A stretch of DNA of 10,041 nt from Robiginitomaculum sp. (lineage in GTDB: Bacteria; Pseudomonadota; Alphaproteobacteria; Caulobacterales; Maricaulaceae). Location: assembly GCA_002733385.1 (NCBI GenBank), contig NVVO01000009.1, positions 48,307 through 58,347 on the forward strand. The letters are read 5' to 3'. The notes beneath the pieces were generated by a model, which ran no database searches, was not told the origin of the DNA, and saw only the letters and a program-made list of their open reading frames with translations. This document shows positions 1-6,249 of the stretch, piece after piece; position 1 is the first letter of the stretch; every line of letters starts with the position of its first letter. The translations under genes and the position numbers were made by a program.

Positions 1-143
1 AACACGGCGGCAATGCGTGCGTCCGGCTGTTGTTTGGAGACGGCGGTCAGACAAATTTCTTGCGGTCGGCGACCTGAAGCCTTGGCGCTGGCGGCAATCC
101 GCTCTAGTATTGATGTGCGCAAGGATGAAGTTTCTATGGTCAT
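1..143 (-). CDS. yggS: YggS/PLPBP family pyridoxal phosphate homeostasis protein, N-terminal 47 codons only
   Basis: This is the 5' end of a minus-strand gene that continues beyond base 1. The frame from the ATG at 143-141 gives 47 residues beginning MTIETSSLRTSILERIAAS and reaching LTAVSK at about 32-37. The helix ERIAASAKASGR followed by a beta strand ending in AVSK is the signature start of YggS/PLPBP, and Lys37 is the expected PLP-binding lysine (Lys36 in E. coli). Family members bind PLP without known catalysis and buffer the free PLP pool in the cytoplasm. Start choice: the distance from this ATG to AVSK (37 residues) matches the family. No clear Shine-Dalgarno precedes it. A weak TTGAAA-like box (173-178, reverse strand) would put transcription start almost on the ATG, so a leaderless message is possible. 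The start overlaps that of the divergent ThiE-RimI gene. Family assignment is strong; the C-terminal domain is not visible. Confidence 0.85.
   Translation of the reverse strand, partial: MTIETSSLRTSILERIAASAKASGRRPQEICLTAVSKQQPDARIAAV
82..110 (+). promoter_or_regulatory. Candidate sigma70 promoter for the ThiE-RimI gene
   Basis: TTGGCG at 82-87, a 17-base spacer, and TAGTAT at 105-110; each box matches the consensus at 4 of 6 positions. Transcription would start near 117, just before an AAGGA ribosome binding site at 121-125 and the ATG at 136. It lies inside the yggS coding region, as it must because the two genes leave no intergenic space. It is a visual match only. Confidence 0.3.
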
Positions 144-1230
144 GGACTGGACATATACTGGAACAGACCCGCTTTCAAGGGCGGCAACGCGGCTTTATGA
201 GCAACGCTCGCGCCATAAGCAAGGTGTATGCCCGTGCCGGATTGGGCCATTGGTGTTTATGAGCGATCCGGTCAGGACGCCGGATGTTTTGACGGTGGCG
301 AGAAATTTGCCCAAGGGTGCGGCGCTGATCTACCGGCATTTCGGAGCAGATGATAGAGAGGGTATAGCCAAGCAATTGCGCGCAATATCCACCAAAAGCG
401 GCTTGCAATTTCTTGTGGGTCAGGATGTGGCTCTGGCAAAACTTGTTGGTGCGGATGGTGTCCACATACCTGAACGAGATCTGGTGGCGGCAAAATCAAT
501 CCGCGAACAACACCCGGATTGGATTGTGACTGGTGCGGCCCATAGTCTGGACGCCGTGCTTGAATGTGCCGCCGCCGGGCTGGATGCCTGTATTGTCTCC
601 CCGGTTTTTGCTAGTGACAGCATAAGCGCTGGAGACCCGCTTGGCATTATGAAATTAACCGAAATGGTCAAGGCGGCACCCATTCCGATCATTGCTCTTG
701 GCGGCATAAATGTGGAAACGGCTAGGCAATTGTCTGGCACTGGTGTGGCCGGGCTGGCGGGTGTGTCTGGTTTCGCGGTGTTTGATACACATACAGTTTC
801 ATTATCAACAAAGCATGTTGCGCAGATGGCACAACTGCACGGTCTCGAATTTACACCTGGCTGGCCGCAATCGGATTTTGCCGAGCATTTGGCGGCACAA
901 ACCGATGATGTTCTTGGTATTGTCAGCAGGGGTAAATTGAAGGGCTTTGTCATTGCCCGTACCAGTGTTGATCAGGCCGAAATATTGACCCTTCTGGTTG
1001 ACCAGACCCATAAACGCGCCGGGCTAGGCCGGGCTTTATTACAAGCGGCGGAAAATAAGATTTGTAAACGCGGTGCGGACATCATGTTTCTTGATGTGGC
1101 TGCAGATAATCCGGCGGCGATTGGCCTTTATGAAAACGCCGGATATGCACGCTGTGGCTTGCGCCCTGGCTATTATCGCCGCGCGCGAGGTCGTGTGGCT
1201 GCAATATTATACCGTAAGCATTTGACTTGA
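136..1230 (+). CDS. Fusion of a ThiE-like (TMP synthase/TenI) domain and a RimI-type GNAT N-acetyltransferase
   Basis: One uninterrupted ORF of 364 codons carries two full domains. Numbered from the ATG at 136, residues about 38-215 form a ThiE/TenI TIM barrel: PLVFMSDPVRTPD, GAALIYRHFG, GADGVHIPE, SPVFASDS and IIALGGI are seen in order. Residues about 225-364 form a GNAT domain of RimI type: AQLHGLEFTPGW, AEILTLLV, the acetyl-CoA loop RAGLG, FLDVAADNPAAIGLYE and GYYRRARG. RimI acetylates the N-terminal Ala of ribosomal protein S18; TMP synthase joins the thiazole and pyrimidine halves of thiamine. The ThiE half lacks the usual QxR/K and PTxTK-like residues, so that activity is uncertain. Start: AAGGA at 121-125 lies 10 bases before ATG 136; ATG 142 is an alternative, and the frame stays open upstream to at least 13. 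No good internal Shine-Dalgarno precedes the Met codon at 826, which argues against separate translation of the GNAT half. fur follows after 34 bases. Confidence 0.85.
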   Translation: MVMDWTYTGTDPLSRAATRLYEQRSRHKQGVCPCRIGPLVFMSDPVRTPDVLTVARNLPKGAALIYRHFGADDREGIAKQLRAISTKSGLQFLVGQDVALAKLVGADGVHIPERDLVAAKSIREQHPDWIVTGAAHSLDAVLECAAAGLDACIVSPVFASDSISAGDPLGIMKLTEMVKAAPIPIIALGGINVETARQLSGTGVAGLAGVSGFAVFDTHTVSLSTKHVAQMAQLHGLEFTPGWPQSDFAEHLAAQTDDVLGIVSRGKLKGFVIARTSVDQAEILTLLVDQTHKRAGLGRALLQAAENKICKRGADIMFLDVAADNPAAIGLYENAGYARCGLRPGYYRRARGRVAAILYRKHLT

Positions 1231-1249
1231 TGTTGGCGCAATTAACAAT
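1222..1249 (+). promoter_or_regulatory. Candidate promoter for fur
   Basis: TTGACT at 1222-1227 (5 of 6 consensus bases), a 16-base spacer and AACAAT at 1244-1249 (4 of 6). The -35 box overlaps the end of the ThiE-RimI gene. An AATT-AAC-AATT inverted repeat (1240-1250) overlaps the -10 box and could bind a regulator. Fur may equally be read from the upstream gene, which ends only 34 bases before it. Confidence 0.25.
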
Positions 1250-1264
1250 TAGAGTTATTCCAAT

Positions 1265-1729
1265 ATGACAGAAAAAACCGCCATAAGCCCATCCACCAGC
1301 CCCGCCACAAGCTCCATAGAAAAGCTCTGTATGGAAAAAGGCCTGCGCATGACCGAGCAGCGGCGCATTATTGCTCGTGTGATGTCCGATGCCGTAGATC
1401 ACCCGGACGCGGAATCTGTGTATCGGCGTGTGTCGCGTATCGATAGTAAAATATCACTGGCAACGGTGTACCGCACCTTGCGCCTGTTTAGTGAGACCGG
1501 GATTGTTGAAGCCCATGATTTTCGCGATGGTCGTGCGCGTTATGAAGCGGCGGACAATGATCACCACGATCATTTGATCGACCTGTCAACCGGTGATGTC
1601 ATAGAATTTGTCGATGAAGAAATTGAGCGCCTACAGGAACGGATTGCGAAAAAACTGGGCTATGAGCTCGTGGATCACCGCCTGGAATTATATGGCCGAC
1701 CCTTAAAAAACCGGCCCATTAAAAAATAG
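1265..1729 (+). CDS. fur: Fur/Mur family metal-responsive transcriptional regulator
   Basis: A 154-residue dimeric DNA-binding repressor that senses Fe(II) or Mn(II). The winged helix spans about residues 18-95 (GLRMTEQRRIIARV and the recognition helix SLATVYRTLRLF). The dimerization domain follows, with HHDHLIDLSTGDVIEF and VDHRLELYG. Aligned with E. coli Fur at a constant offset of 13, the metal ligands are kept: His46, Glu94, His101 and His103 in one site; His100, Asp102, Glu121 and His138 in the other. The CxxC zinc motifs of E. coli Fur are absent (the only Cys is Cys22), as in alphaproteobacterial Fur/Mur proteins, so manganese sensing is possible. The first 18 residues are a Ser/Thr/Pro-rich extension. 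The start at 1265 has no strong Shine-Dalgarno, but the next Met (residue 23) would cut into the conserved first helix. It is convergent with hslU. rimI next to fur is a familiar alphaproteobacterial order. Confidence 0.93.
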   Translation: MTEKTAISPSTSPATSSIEKLCMEKGLRMTEQRRIIARVMSDAVDHPDAESVYRRVSRIDSKISLATVYRTLRLFSETGIVEAHDFRDGRARYEAADNDHHDHLIDLSTGDVIEFVDEEIERLQERIAKKLGYELVDHRLELYGRPLKNRPIKK

Positions 1730-1742
1730 TAAAAAAATAACG

Positions 1743-1775
1743 TTCCAGCCTTATTCCAGCCTTATTCTAGCCTAC
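1743..1775. repeat. Three tandem copies of an 11-bp repeat between fur and hslU
   Basis: TTCCAGCCTTA occurs exactly at 1743-1753 and 1754-1764, followed by a degenerate third copy (8 of 11) at 1765-1775 that contains the hslU stop codon (1772-1774). On the hslU strand the repeats are followed by T-rich DNA (about 1720-1740), but no GC-rich stem precedes that tract, so I do not call a terminator. Confidence 0.85.
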
Positions 1776-3079
1776 AAAATAAATTTCGACAAATCCGTGT
1801 CTGCCGCCAATTCACCGACATTTTTAACCACATAGGCTTTGTCGATTGTAATGCTTTCGCCGCCTCTGTCTGATGCGCTAAAACTGATATCGTCCAGTAA
1901 GCGCTCCATAACCGTGTGCAAACGGCGGGCGCCTATGTTTTCGACGCTGGCATTTACGTCTGCGGAGATTTTAGCAATCTCTTTGATACCGTTTTTGGTG
2001 AATTCAAGCGTGACATTTTCCGTGGCCATCAGGGCCGTATATTGCTTGATCAAGGAGGCCTCTGGTTCGGTCAATATCCGCTCGAAATCTTCGCGGGTCA
2101 AAGCGCGCAGTTCGACGCGGATTGGCAGGCGGCCTTGTAATTCCGGCAACATATCGGATGGTTTGGCCACATGAAATGCGCCGGACGCGACAAATAAAAT
2201 ATGATCGGTTTTGACCGGGCCGTGCTTGGTGGTGACGGTGGTGCCTTCGATCAGGGGCAGCAAATCGCGCTGGACGCCCTCCCGGGACACTTGCCCGCCG
2301 CCGCTTGCGTCCGAGCGCACGGTGATTTTGTCGATCTCGTCCAAAAACACAATGCCGTCATTTTCCACCAGGCTGATAGCCGTTTTGGTCAAGGTTTCTT
2401 CGTCGAGCATTTTATCGGCTTCTTCGGTCAGCAAAGGCGCGTAGGCGTTTTTGACCTTCATTTTGACTTTTTTGGTGCGGGCACCGCCTTTACCGAAAAT
2501 AGAACCAAGCTCGATCATGCCCATGCTGGCACCGGGCTGGCCGGGAATATCAAAGCCGGAGAACGGCGAAGCATTGTCGGCTAGATCAAGCTCGACCTCG
2601 GTATCGTCCAGCTCGCCTTTGATCAGTTTTTGGCGAAATTTTTCGCGAGTGGCGTCCCCGGCGTTTGAGCCGACCAATGCGTCCAATATCCGCTCAGCCG
2701 CTGCACTTTCTGCCGCCGCTTCCACATCTTTGCGGCGGTTTTCCCGGGTCTGGGTGATAGCAATTTCCACCAGATCGCGGATGATTTGTTCGACATCACG
2801 ACCCACATAACCGACCTCGGTAAATTTGGTGGCTTCGACCTTGAGAAACGGCGCATGGGCCAACTTGGCGAGGCGGCGGGAGATTTCGGTTTTTCCAACT
2901 CCGGTCGGGCCGATCATCAAAATATTCTTGGGCGTGATTTCGTCGCGCAAATCCCCGTCCACATGTTTACGCCGCCAGCGCGAGCGCAGGGCAATGGCCA
3001 CGGCCCGCTTGGCATCGCTTTGCGCGACAATATGCTTGTCCAGTTCGGAGACAATTTCACGCGGAGAAAATTCAGACAT
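1772..3079 (-). CDS. hslU: HslU, ATPase and unfoldase subunit of the HslUV (ClpYQ) protease
   Basis: A complete 435-residue HslU, the usual length. This AAA+ hexamer unfolds substrates and threads them into the HslV peptidase in the cytoplasm. Visible are the N-terminal SPREIVSELDKHIVAQ, Walker A GPTGVGKT (57-64), the pore loop GYVG (90-93), the family-specific intermediate domain (about 110-235), Walker B IVFLDEID (243-250), the sensor-1 region FVASGAFH (296-303), the sensor-2 helix with Arg in GARRLHTVMER (383-393), and the C-terminal tail LSKFIL that docks into HslV. An AAGGA site (complement of 3086-3090) lies 6 bases before the ATG. Odd point: hslV normally lies directly upstream; here the upstream neighbour is a lipoprotein gene 97 bases away, so hslV must be elsewhere or absent. 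Confidence 0.97.
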   Translation of the reverse strand: MSEFSPREIVSELDKHIVAQSDAKRAVAIALRSRWRRKHVDGDLRDEITPKNILMIGPTGVGKTEISRRLAKLAHAPFLKVEATKFTEVGYVGRDVEQIIRDLVEIAITQTRENRRKDVEAAAESAAAERILDALVGSNAGDATREKFRQKLIKGELDDTEVELDLADNASPFSGFDIPGQPGASMGMIELGSIFGKGGARTKKVKMKVKNAYAPLLTEEADKMLDEETLTKTAISLVENDGIVFLDEIDKITVRSDASGGGQVSREGVQRDLLPLIEGTTVTTKHGPVKTDHILFVASGAFHVAKPSDMLPELQGRLPIRVELRALTREDFERILTEPEASLIKQYTALMATENVTLEFTKNGIKEIAKISADVNASVENIGARRLHTVMERLLDDISFSASDRGGESITIDKAYVVKNVGELAADTDLSKFIL

Positions 3080-3101
3080 AGATAATCCTTGTTGTTATAC
3101 A

Positions 3102-3130
3102 CAGATAAGAAATGCACGGCATATGTTCAA
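3102..3130 (-). promoter_or_regulatory. Candidate promoter for hslU
   Basis: On the minus strand, TTGAAC (complement of 3125-3130), 17 bases, then TATCTG (complement of 3102-3107). Transcription would start near 3095, about 16 bases before the ATG. A second reading, CTTG (complement of 3142-3145) with 16 bases to CATAT (complement of 3121-3125), loosely resembles a heat-shock sigma32 layout, which would suit hslU. Neither is more than a visual match. Confidence 0.25.
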
Positions 3131-3176
3131 CCTAAACTCTGCAAGAATTTTAAATTTGTGTGGCTAGCAGAGCCTA

Positions 3177-4100
3177 TTATTCTTTTGGGCTTTCCGTTGG
3201 GAGTTCTTGTTTGCGTTTTTCTATTGCCTTGTCCAGAACTGCTTTGTTGGCAGGATCCTCAAGGAACATCTGGAGTAACTGGTTGAGCACGGCAATGTTG
3301 TCATCTGTATCATCAGGCGTTTTGATAACTTCCAATGAAATTTGTTTGCTTTTGGGGTCAGTATTTGGGATTACTTTAATCTCTCCGCCCCAAATGCGCA
3401 AAATCGCGCTCCCGTCCTCTGCCCTGCGTATTTTGTGGGTACCCATTTGCACACGTTTGATGCCGTCATGAAGTACGGAAGCAATTATGATATGTTTGTT
3501 TTTGACGCGGTTTACGCGCATAAAACTTGTGAAGGTGCGGCCAAAATCAACTTTTTCCTCCAGGATATCCGGAACAGGGCCGGGCATTCCGGGCGTCACC
3601 AGCTTTGGCGTGAAAAATGCACTACTGCCACCACTGCCGCGCATAAGCTCTGCGCTTGACCCGGTTAACGATCCCAATATGCAGAACACTGTAGCTTTGC
3701 CCATGAACGATTCACCAAGATTGGCATTGTCTTTACCGGGGTAGCACCAGCCTATCCGGTTAAACCCATAACTTGAAGCATATAATTGGGCCCCAGCAGG
3801 AATGGTTTTGTTAACGATGAAATTGCCATATTTAGCATCGGCTTGCAAAGTTCCCGTTCGCCTAAAGTTCACCTGGCGAGATATAAATTCTTCCCCGCGC
3901 ATTATGTTGGTTTTTAAAACTTTGGTGGTTCCGTGAACAGATGTGAAACCTGTTCTGCCTTTAAAAATCTCAGGACGGGCCTTGAGTTTCGCGACCCTCG
4001 CCTCACGTTTTGCATTAAGCTCCTCGGCCGTCGGAGGTGTTGTGGTACATGCGGCTAATGTGAGGGCTATAAGGCTGATAAGAGCAAGTTTTCTTGTCAT
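3177..4100 (-). CDS. Predicted lipoprotein of unknown function (307 residues)
   Basis: I do not recognise a family. Residues 1-17 are a lipoprotein signal peptide (MTRK, then a hydrophobic stretch) ending in the lipobox LAAC with Cys18, so the mature protein should be lipid-anchored in the envelope. A short charged helix (about 25-45, rich in Lys, Arg, Glu and Ala) follows, then a beta-rich region with many Gly, Thr and aromatic residues. Two further cysteines, Cys119 (GWCYPG) and Cys140, could form a disulfide. A Gly/Ser-rich stretch (144-160) and a Pro/Gly-rich stretch (169-178) look like loops. The C-terminal 40 residues are a charged helix ending in a Lys/Glu/Pro tail. AGGA sits 6 bases before the ATG, inside a perfect inverted repeat (4102-4117). 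It begins 43 bases after the upstream membrane-protein gene ends, so the two are probably co-transcribed. Confidence 0.85.
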   Translation of the reverse strand: MTRKLALISLIALTLAACTTTPPTAEELNAKREARVAKLKARPEIFKGRTGFTSVHGTTKVLKTNIMRGEEFISRQVNFRRTGTLQADAKYGNFIVNKTIPAGAQLYASSYGFNRIGWCYPGKDNANLGESFMGKATVFCILGSLTGSSAELMRGSGGSSAFFTPKLVTPGMPGPVPDILEEKVDFGRTFTSFMRVNRVKNKHIIIASVLHDGIKRVQMGTHKIRRAEDGSAILRIWGGEIKVIPNTDPKSKQISLEVIKTPDDTDDNIAVLNQLLQMFLEDPANKAVLDKAIEKRKQELPTESPKE

Positions 4101-4101
4101 T

Positions 4102-4117
4102 TTTTATCCTGATAAAA
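4102..4117 (-). promoter_or_regulatory. Inverted repeat covering the ribosome binding site of the lipoprotein gene
   Basis: TTTTATC-CT-GATAAAA: perfect 7-bp arms with a 2-base centre. On the transcript, the AGGA ribosome binding site lies across the centre and the downstream arm. It could be an operator in DNA. As RNA, a hairpin with so small a loop would have to open its innermost pairs. Confidence 0.5.
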
Positions 4118-4131
4118 GTTGAGAAGTTATT

Positions 4132-4146
4132 TAGGGTCTGTCCCTA
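4132..4146 (-). repeat. Small inverted repeat at the stop codon of the membrane-protein gene
   Basis: TAGGG (4132-4136) and CCCTA (4142-4146) with a 5-base loop. The repeat includes the stop codon of the 354-residue membrane protein (4144-4146). No T-run follows on the minus strand, so at most it is a weak terminator or an mRNA-stabilizing hairpin between the two genes. Confidence 0.3.
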
Positions 4147-5208
4147 GCCACTAGGCGGAAAGATTTTTGCCATAAAGCCTGATGTTGGTAAAACTTTTAA
4201 CAGGGCTTTGCGCGCCCCGTGCCAGCCAACCCCTAAAAACACAATACCGCCGCCGAGTATAAGCAAGGTCAAGGCGACCACCGAGCCAAGGTTTAGCCCG
4301 GTGTCCTTGATCAAAAACCCGATAGCAAACCCGGCATAGCCCAAGGACGACACCAACAAGGCCCGGCGGTTAATAGCCAAGCCGACCAAAGCCAGCAAGC
4401 CTATGGTCAGCAGCATAAATGCCGCATCAGCCTTACCCAACTGCACCATGGGAATGACCCCGCCAATTTTAATAACTTCGGGGGTCAGCACCTGAATGGC
4501 AAACCCGTGAATGATTAAAGGTGCGGCGGTGAAATGCAGCCAAAACGCATTGTCGGCAAACCGGGTTTTGCGGTCTGTGTCACGGGCATCATAGCTTAAG
4601 GCCGTGCCAAATAGAGCCAGGCCGGATAGCAATAGCAATATACCGGTAGGAATGGTACCGCCCAACAGGGCAAACACCAATATCACCAAGGAAATTGCAA
4701 TCAAGGCGACACTAAACGGCAATTTGAAACGCCAGTAAAACAACAGCATGGCAAGGATGGTAATGACGGCAGGCACAATACCAGCCACAACGGCGAGCTG
4801 GGCCGAGAAATCCAGCAGGTTGCTTACGCCTTTGTGGACAAATAGCAAATAGGCCAAGGCCAACAGTAAAGTCGGCAGATGGGCGCGTTTTATGCGGCCA
4901 AAATATTCGCACATCAGCCATATTAAACCTGCGCCAACCAAATAGCCAACCCACTCCACTTTGACTATGGCGCCAAAAATACCGACACTGGCATAGAGGC
5001 CCATAGACAAAAGCCCGATACCCGTGGCGATGAACACATCCGAAAACGAACGCACAAAGCGCATGTTTTCCTCGTCGCCGATCAGCGCGGCTTGATCTGG
5101 CTTTGGCGCGTTCACATCCAGCTTGGCCATCATATCTTTAGCTTGGGACGCATCAATAATCCCGGCTTTTAATGCCTTGTCGATCTGGTCTGGTGTCATT
5201 TTGGTCAT
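4144..5208 (-). CDS. Polytopic inner-membrane protein of unknown function, DUF2157-like layout
   Basis: A 354-residue protein with about ten hydrophobic segments (roughly 55-77, 83-101, 110-124, 133-157, 163-182, 186-203, 222-240, 262-278, 284-300 and 306-327). Before them is a cytoplasmic amphipathic N-terminus, MTPDQIDKALKAGIIDASQA, resembling the helix that opens DUF2157 proteins; then comes GDEENMRFVRSFSDVF. The C-terminus GVGWHGARKALLKVLP and a Pro-rich tail follow the last segment. Similar proteins are, from memory, found in other alphaproteobacteria without a known role; no catalytic motif is visible. An AAAGG site lies 7 bases before the ATG, in a 13-bp-period duplication. The gene is divergent from the frameshifted exported protein and leads the lipoprotein gene. 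Nearness to the DUF2157/DUF4401 gene suggests a shared envelope role, but that is inference. Confidence 0.85.
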   Translation of the reverse strand: MTKMTPDQIDKALKAGIIDASQAKDMMAKLDVNAPKPDQAALIGDEENMRFVRSFSDVFIATGIGLLSMGLYASVGIFGAIVKVEWVGYLVGAGLIWLMCEYFGRIKRAHLPTLLLALAYLLFVHKGVSNLLDFSAQLAVVAGIVPAVITILAMLLFYWRFKLPFSVALIAISLVILVFALLGGTIPTGILLLLSGLALFGTALSYDARDTDRKTRFADNAFWLHFTAAPLIIHGFAIQVLTPEVIKIGGVIPMVQLGKADAAFMLLTIGLLALVGLAINRRALLVSSLGYAGFAIGFLIKDTGLNLGSVVALTLLILGGGIVFLGVGWHGARKALLKVLPTSGFMAKIFPPSG

Positions 5209-5233
5209 GGTTTAGCCTTTGGGTTTAGCCTTT
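5209..5233 (-). repeat. Duplicated ribosome-binding-site segment before the membrane-protein gene
   Basis: AAAGGCTAAACC (minus strand) occurs twice, at the complements of 5209-5220 and 5222-5233, with a 13-base period. The copy next to the ATG supplies the ribosome binding site; the other places a second AAAGG 13 bases further upstream. Confidence 0.7.
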
Positions 5234-5386
5234 TGGCGAACTTATGGGAAGGCAACAAAATCCGCAAGTCCTTGTTAAATTCCTTTCTTTCCTATCCGGC
5301 TCAGGCGTATATGTCGTGCGGTTTCAGATTGCACTTGTATACAAAGCCCTTTAAACATGAGGTTCACAAATTTGAAAGGCTATGCC

Positions 5387-6138
5387 ATGCAGGCCCGTAT
5401 TTTTGCAATTCTGTTGCTTGTTTGCTTTCAGGCGCTTGCATCTTCTTGTTCGCAAGCCGCAAAACCAGCACAAATTTCTGAATGTCAGGCCAATCGCTTG
5501 GGCCCGGATGCCCTTAACCGTCTGGCAAATGCACCGACGACATTGGACGCCCTGTTCGAACTTTGCAAGCCGGAGATTGAAAGATTGATGAACGGCTTGC
5601 TCAAACCCCGGGCGATGATCATTTAAAGGCCGTATTTGCCAGCCATGCGGCCTATTCCGCCCGATCTTACGGGGGTTCGGTTGCACTGACACCTACACAA
5701 TTATACCGCAGCGACAAGCTGGATTGCGACAATTATAATATGCTGGCCGGGCATATTTATCGCCAGCTTGGTGGTGTTGCGCCGTGGCGGTTTGTCGGCT
5801 ATTACGGCGGCGCATTGGGCAATCATTCCCTTGCCATATTGGAGGCGGAACCGGCACTAATTCTGGATCCGACCACCAATATCATCGCCCTTGGTGATTT
5901 CAACGCACTAACGGGAGGAAAGCCAATATCAAAATTACGCTCTCTGGCCTGGCGAGATGAACTTAAAACATATCATGACCGGATTAGATCCGCTCTTGCA
6001 AACGGCAAAACCCGTCCCGGAGATTTACTATACTGGTTCCCGGGGGTTGAAGCTTATGCCCGCAACTCGGCGGCCTTAAACTGGAAAACCACGCCAGCCG
6101 CAGAAGCACTCAGACAGGATTTTGCCCAAAATCAATAA
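5387..6138 (+). pseudogene. Frameshifted exported protein with a transglutaminase-like Cys-His-Asp pattern
   Basis: Two ORFs in different frames read as one protein of about 250 residues. The 5' part (ATG 5387, stop 5624-5626) begins with a signal peptide, MQARIFAILLLVCFQALASS, then a Cys that may be a lipobox cysteine, and runs to ELCKPEIERL. The 3' part is open from 5581 to the stop at 6136-6138 and contains PGDDHLKAVFASHAAYS, DKLDCDNYNMLAGHIY, GNHSLAIL and LILDPTTN. Cys (5725-5727), His (5824-5826) and Asp (5866-5868) in this order, the last in a LDPT motif, resemble the triad of transglutaminase-like/papain-fold proteins. One base missing in the 5581-5623 overlap, most simply in the CCCC run at 5606-5609, accounts for the break. 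The first in-frame ATG of the 3' part (5740) lies after the Cys, so it would not make an active enzyme alone. GAAAGG at 5374-5379 favours ATG 5387 over 5357. Substrate unknown; a sequencing error is possible. Confidence 0.75.
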
Positions 6139-6184
6139 AAGGCTCAATAAAACTGATGCGGCAACAGAACTGCTCTAATTCTTC

Positions 6185-6219
6185 CCTACAACCTACAATC
6201 TCATGTCTGGACTCTGGAC
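6185..6219. repeat. Two small 7-bp tandem duplications upstream of the DUF2157 gene
   Basis: CCTACAA is duplicated at 6185-6198 and TCTGGAC at 6206-6219, both in the leader between the frameshifted gene and the 716-codon gene. The rest of that 143-base gap holds only the candidate promoter and the ribosome binding site. Confidence 0.7.
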
Positions 6220-6220
6220 A

Positions 6221-6249
6221 TTGTGTTTGGGTCTGAATTCGCGTAGTCT
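6221..6249 (+). promoter_or_regulatory. Candidate promoter for the DUF2157/DUF4401-GDYXXLXY operon
   Basis: TTGTGT at 6221-6226, a 17-base spacer and TAGTCT at 6244-6249; both boxes are weak matches. GANTC sites (CcrM methylation motif of alphaproteobacteria) lie on either side, at 6210-6214 and 6264-6268. The region is well placed to drive the two-gene operon. Confidence 0.25.

Noticed and set aside
13..135. Extending the ThiE-RimI protein upstream to the ATG at 13
   Set aside because: The added residues match nothing in the ThiE family, and this stretch is the coding region of yggS on the minus strand.
420..953. 177-codon minus-strand ORF opposite the ThiE-RimI gene
   Set aside because: It shows no recognisable motif, is rich in Ser, Pro, Ala and Thr as expected of an antisense reading, and lies wholly across two well-supported domains on the other strand.
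1690..1740. Rho-independent terminator after fur or hslU
   Set aside because: A GGCCG/CGGCC pair (about 1693-1715) lies inside the end of fur with a 13-base loop. The T-rich tract on the hslU strand is not preceded by a stable GC stem.
2201..2584. 127-codon plus-strand ORF within hslU
   Set aside because: It is antisense to the conserved HslU core, with no family match and no ribosome binding site that stands out.
3140..3176. Terminator after the lipoprotein gene
   Set aside because: Only a 4-bp GGCT/AGCC stem is seen downstream of the stop, without a clear T-run next to it.
5600..5612. Programmed -1 frameshifting at the AAACCCC run of the exported protein gene
   Set aside because: The change from the first to the second frame is -1, but the run is out of phase for an X-XXY-YYZ slippery heptamer, and no clear downstream structure was seen. 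A mutation or sequencing error explains it better.
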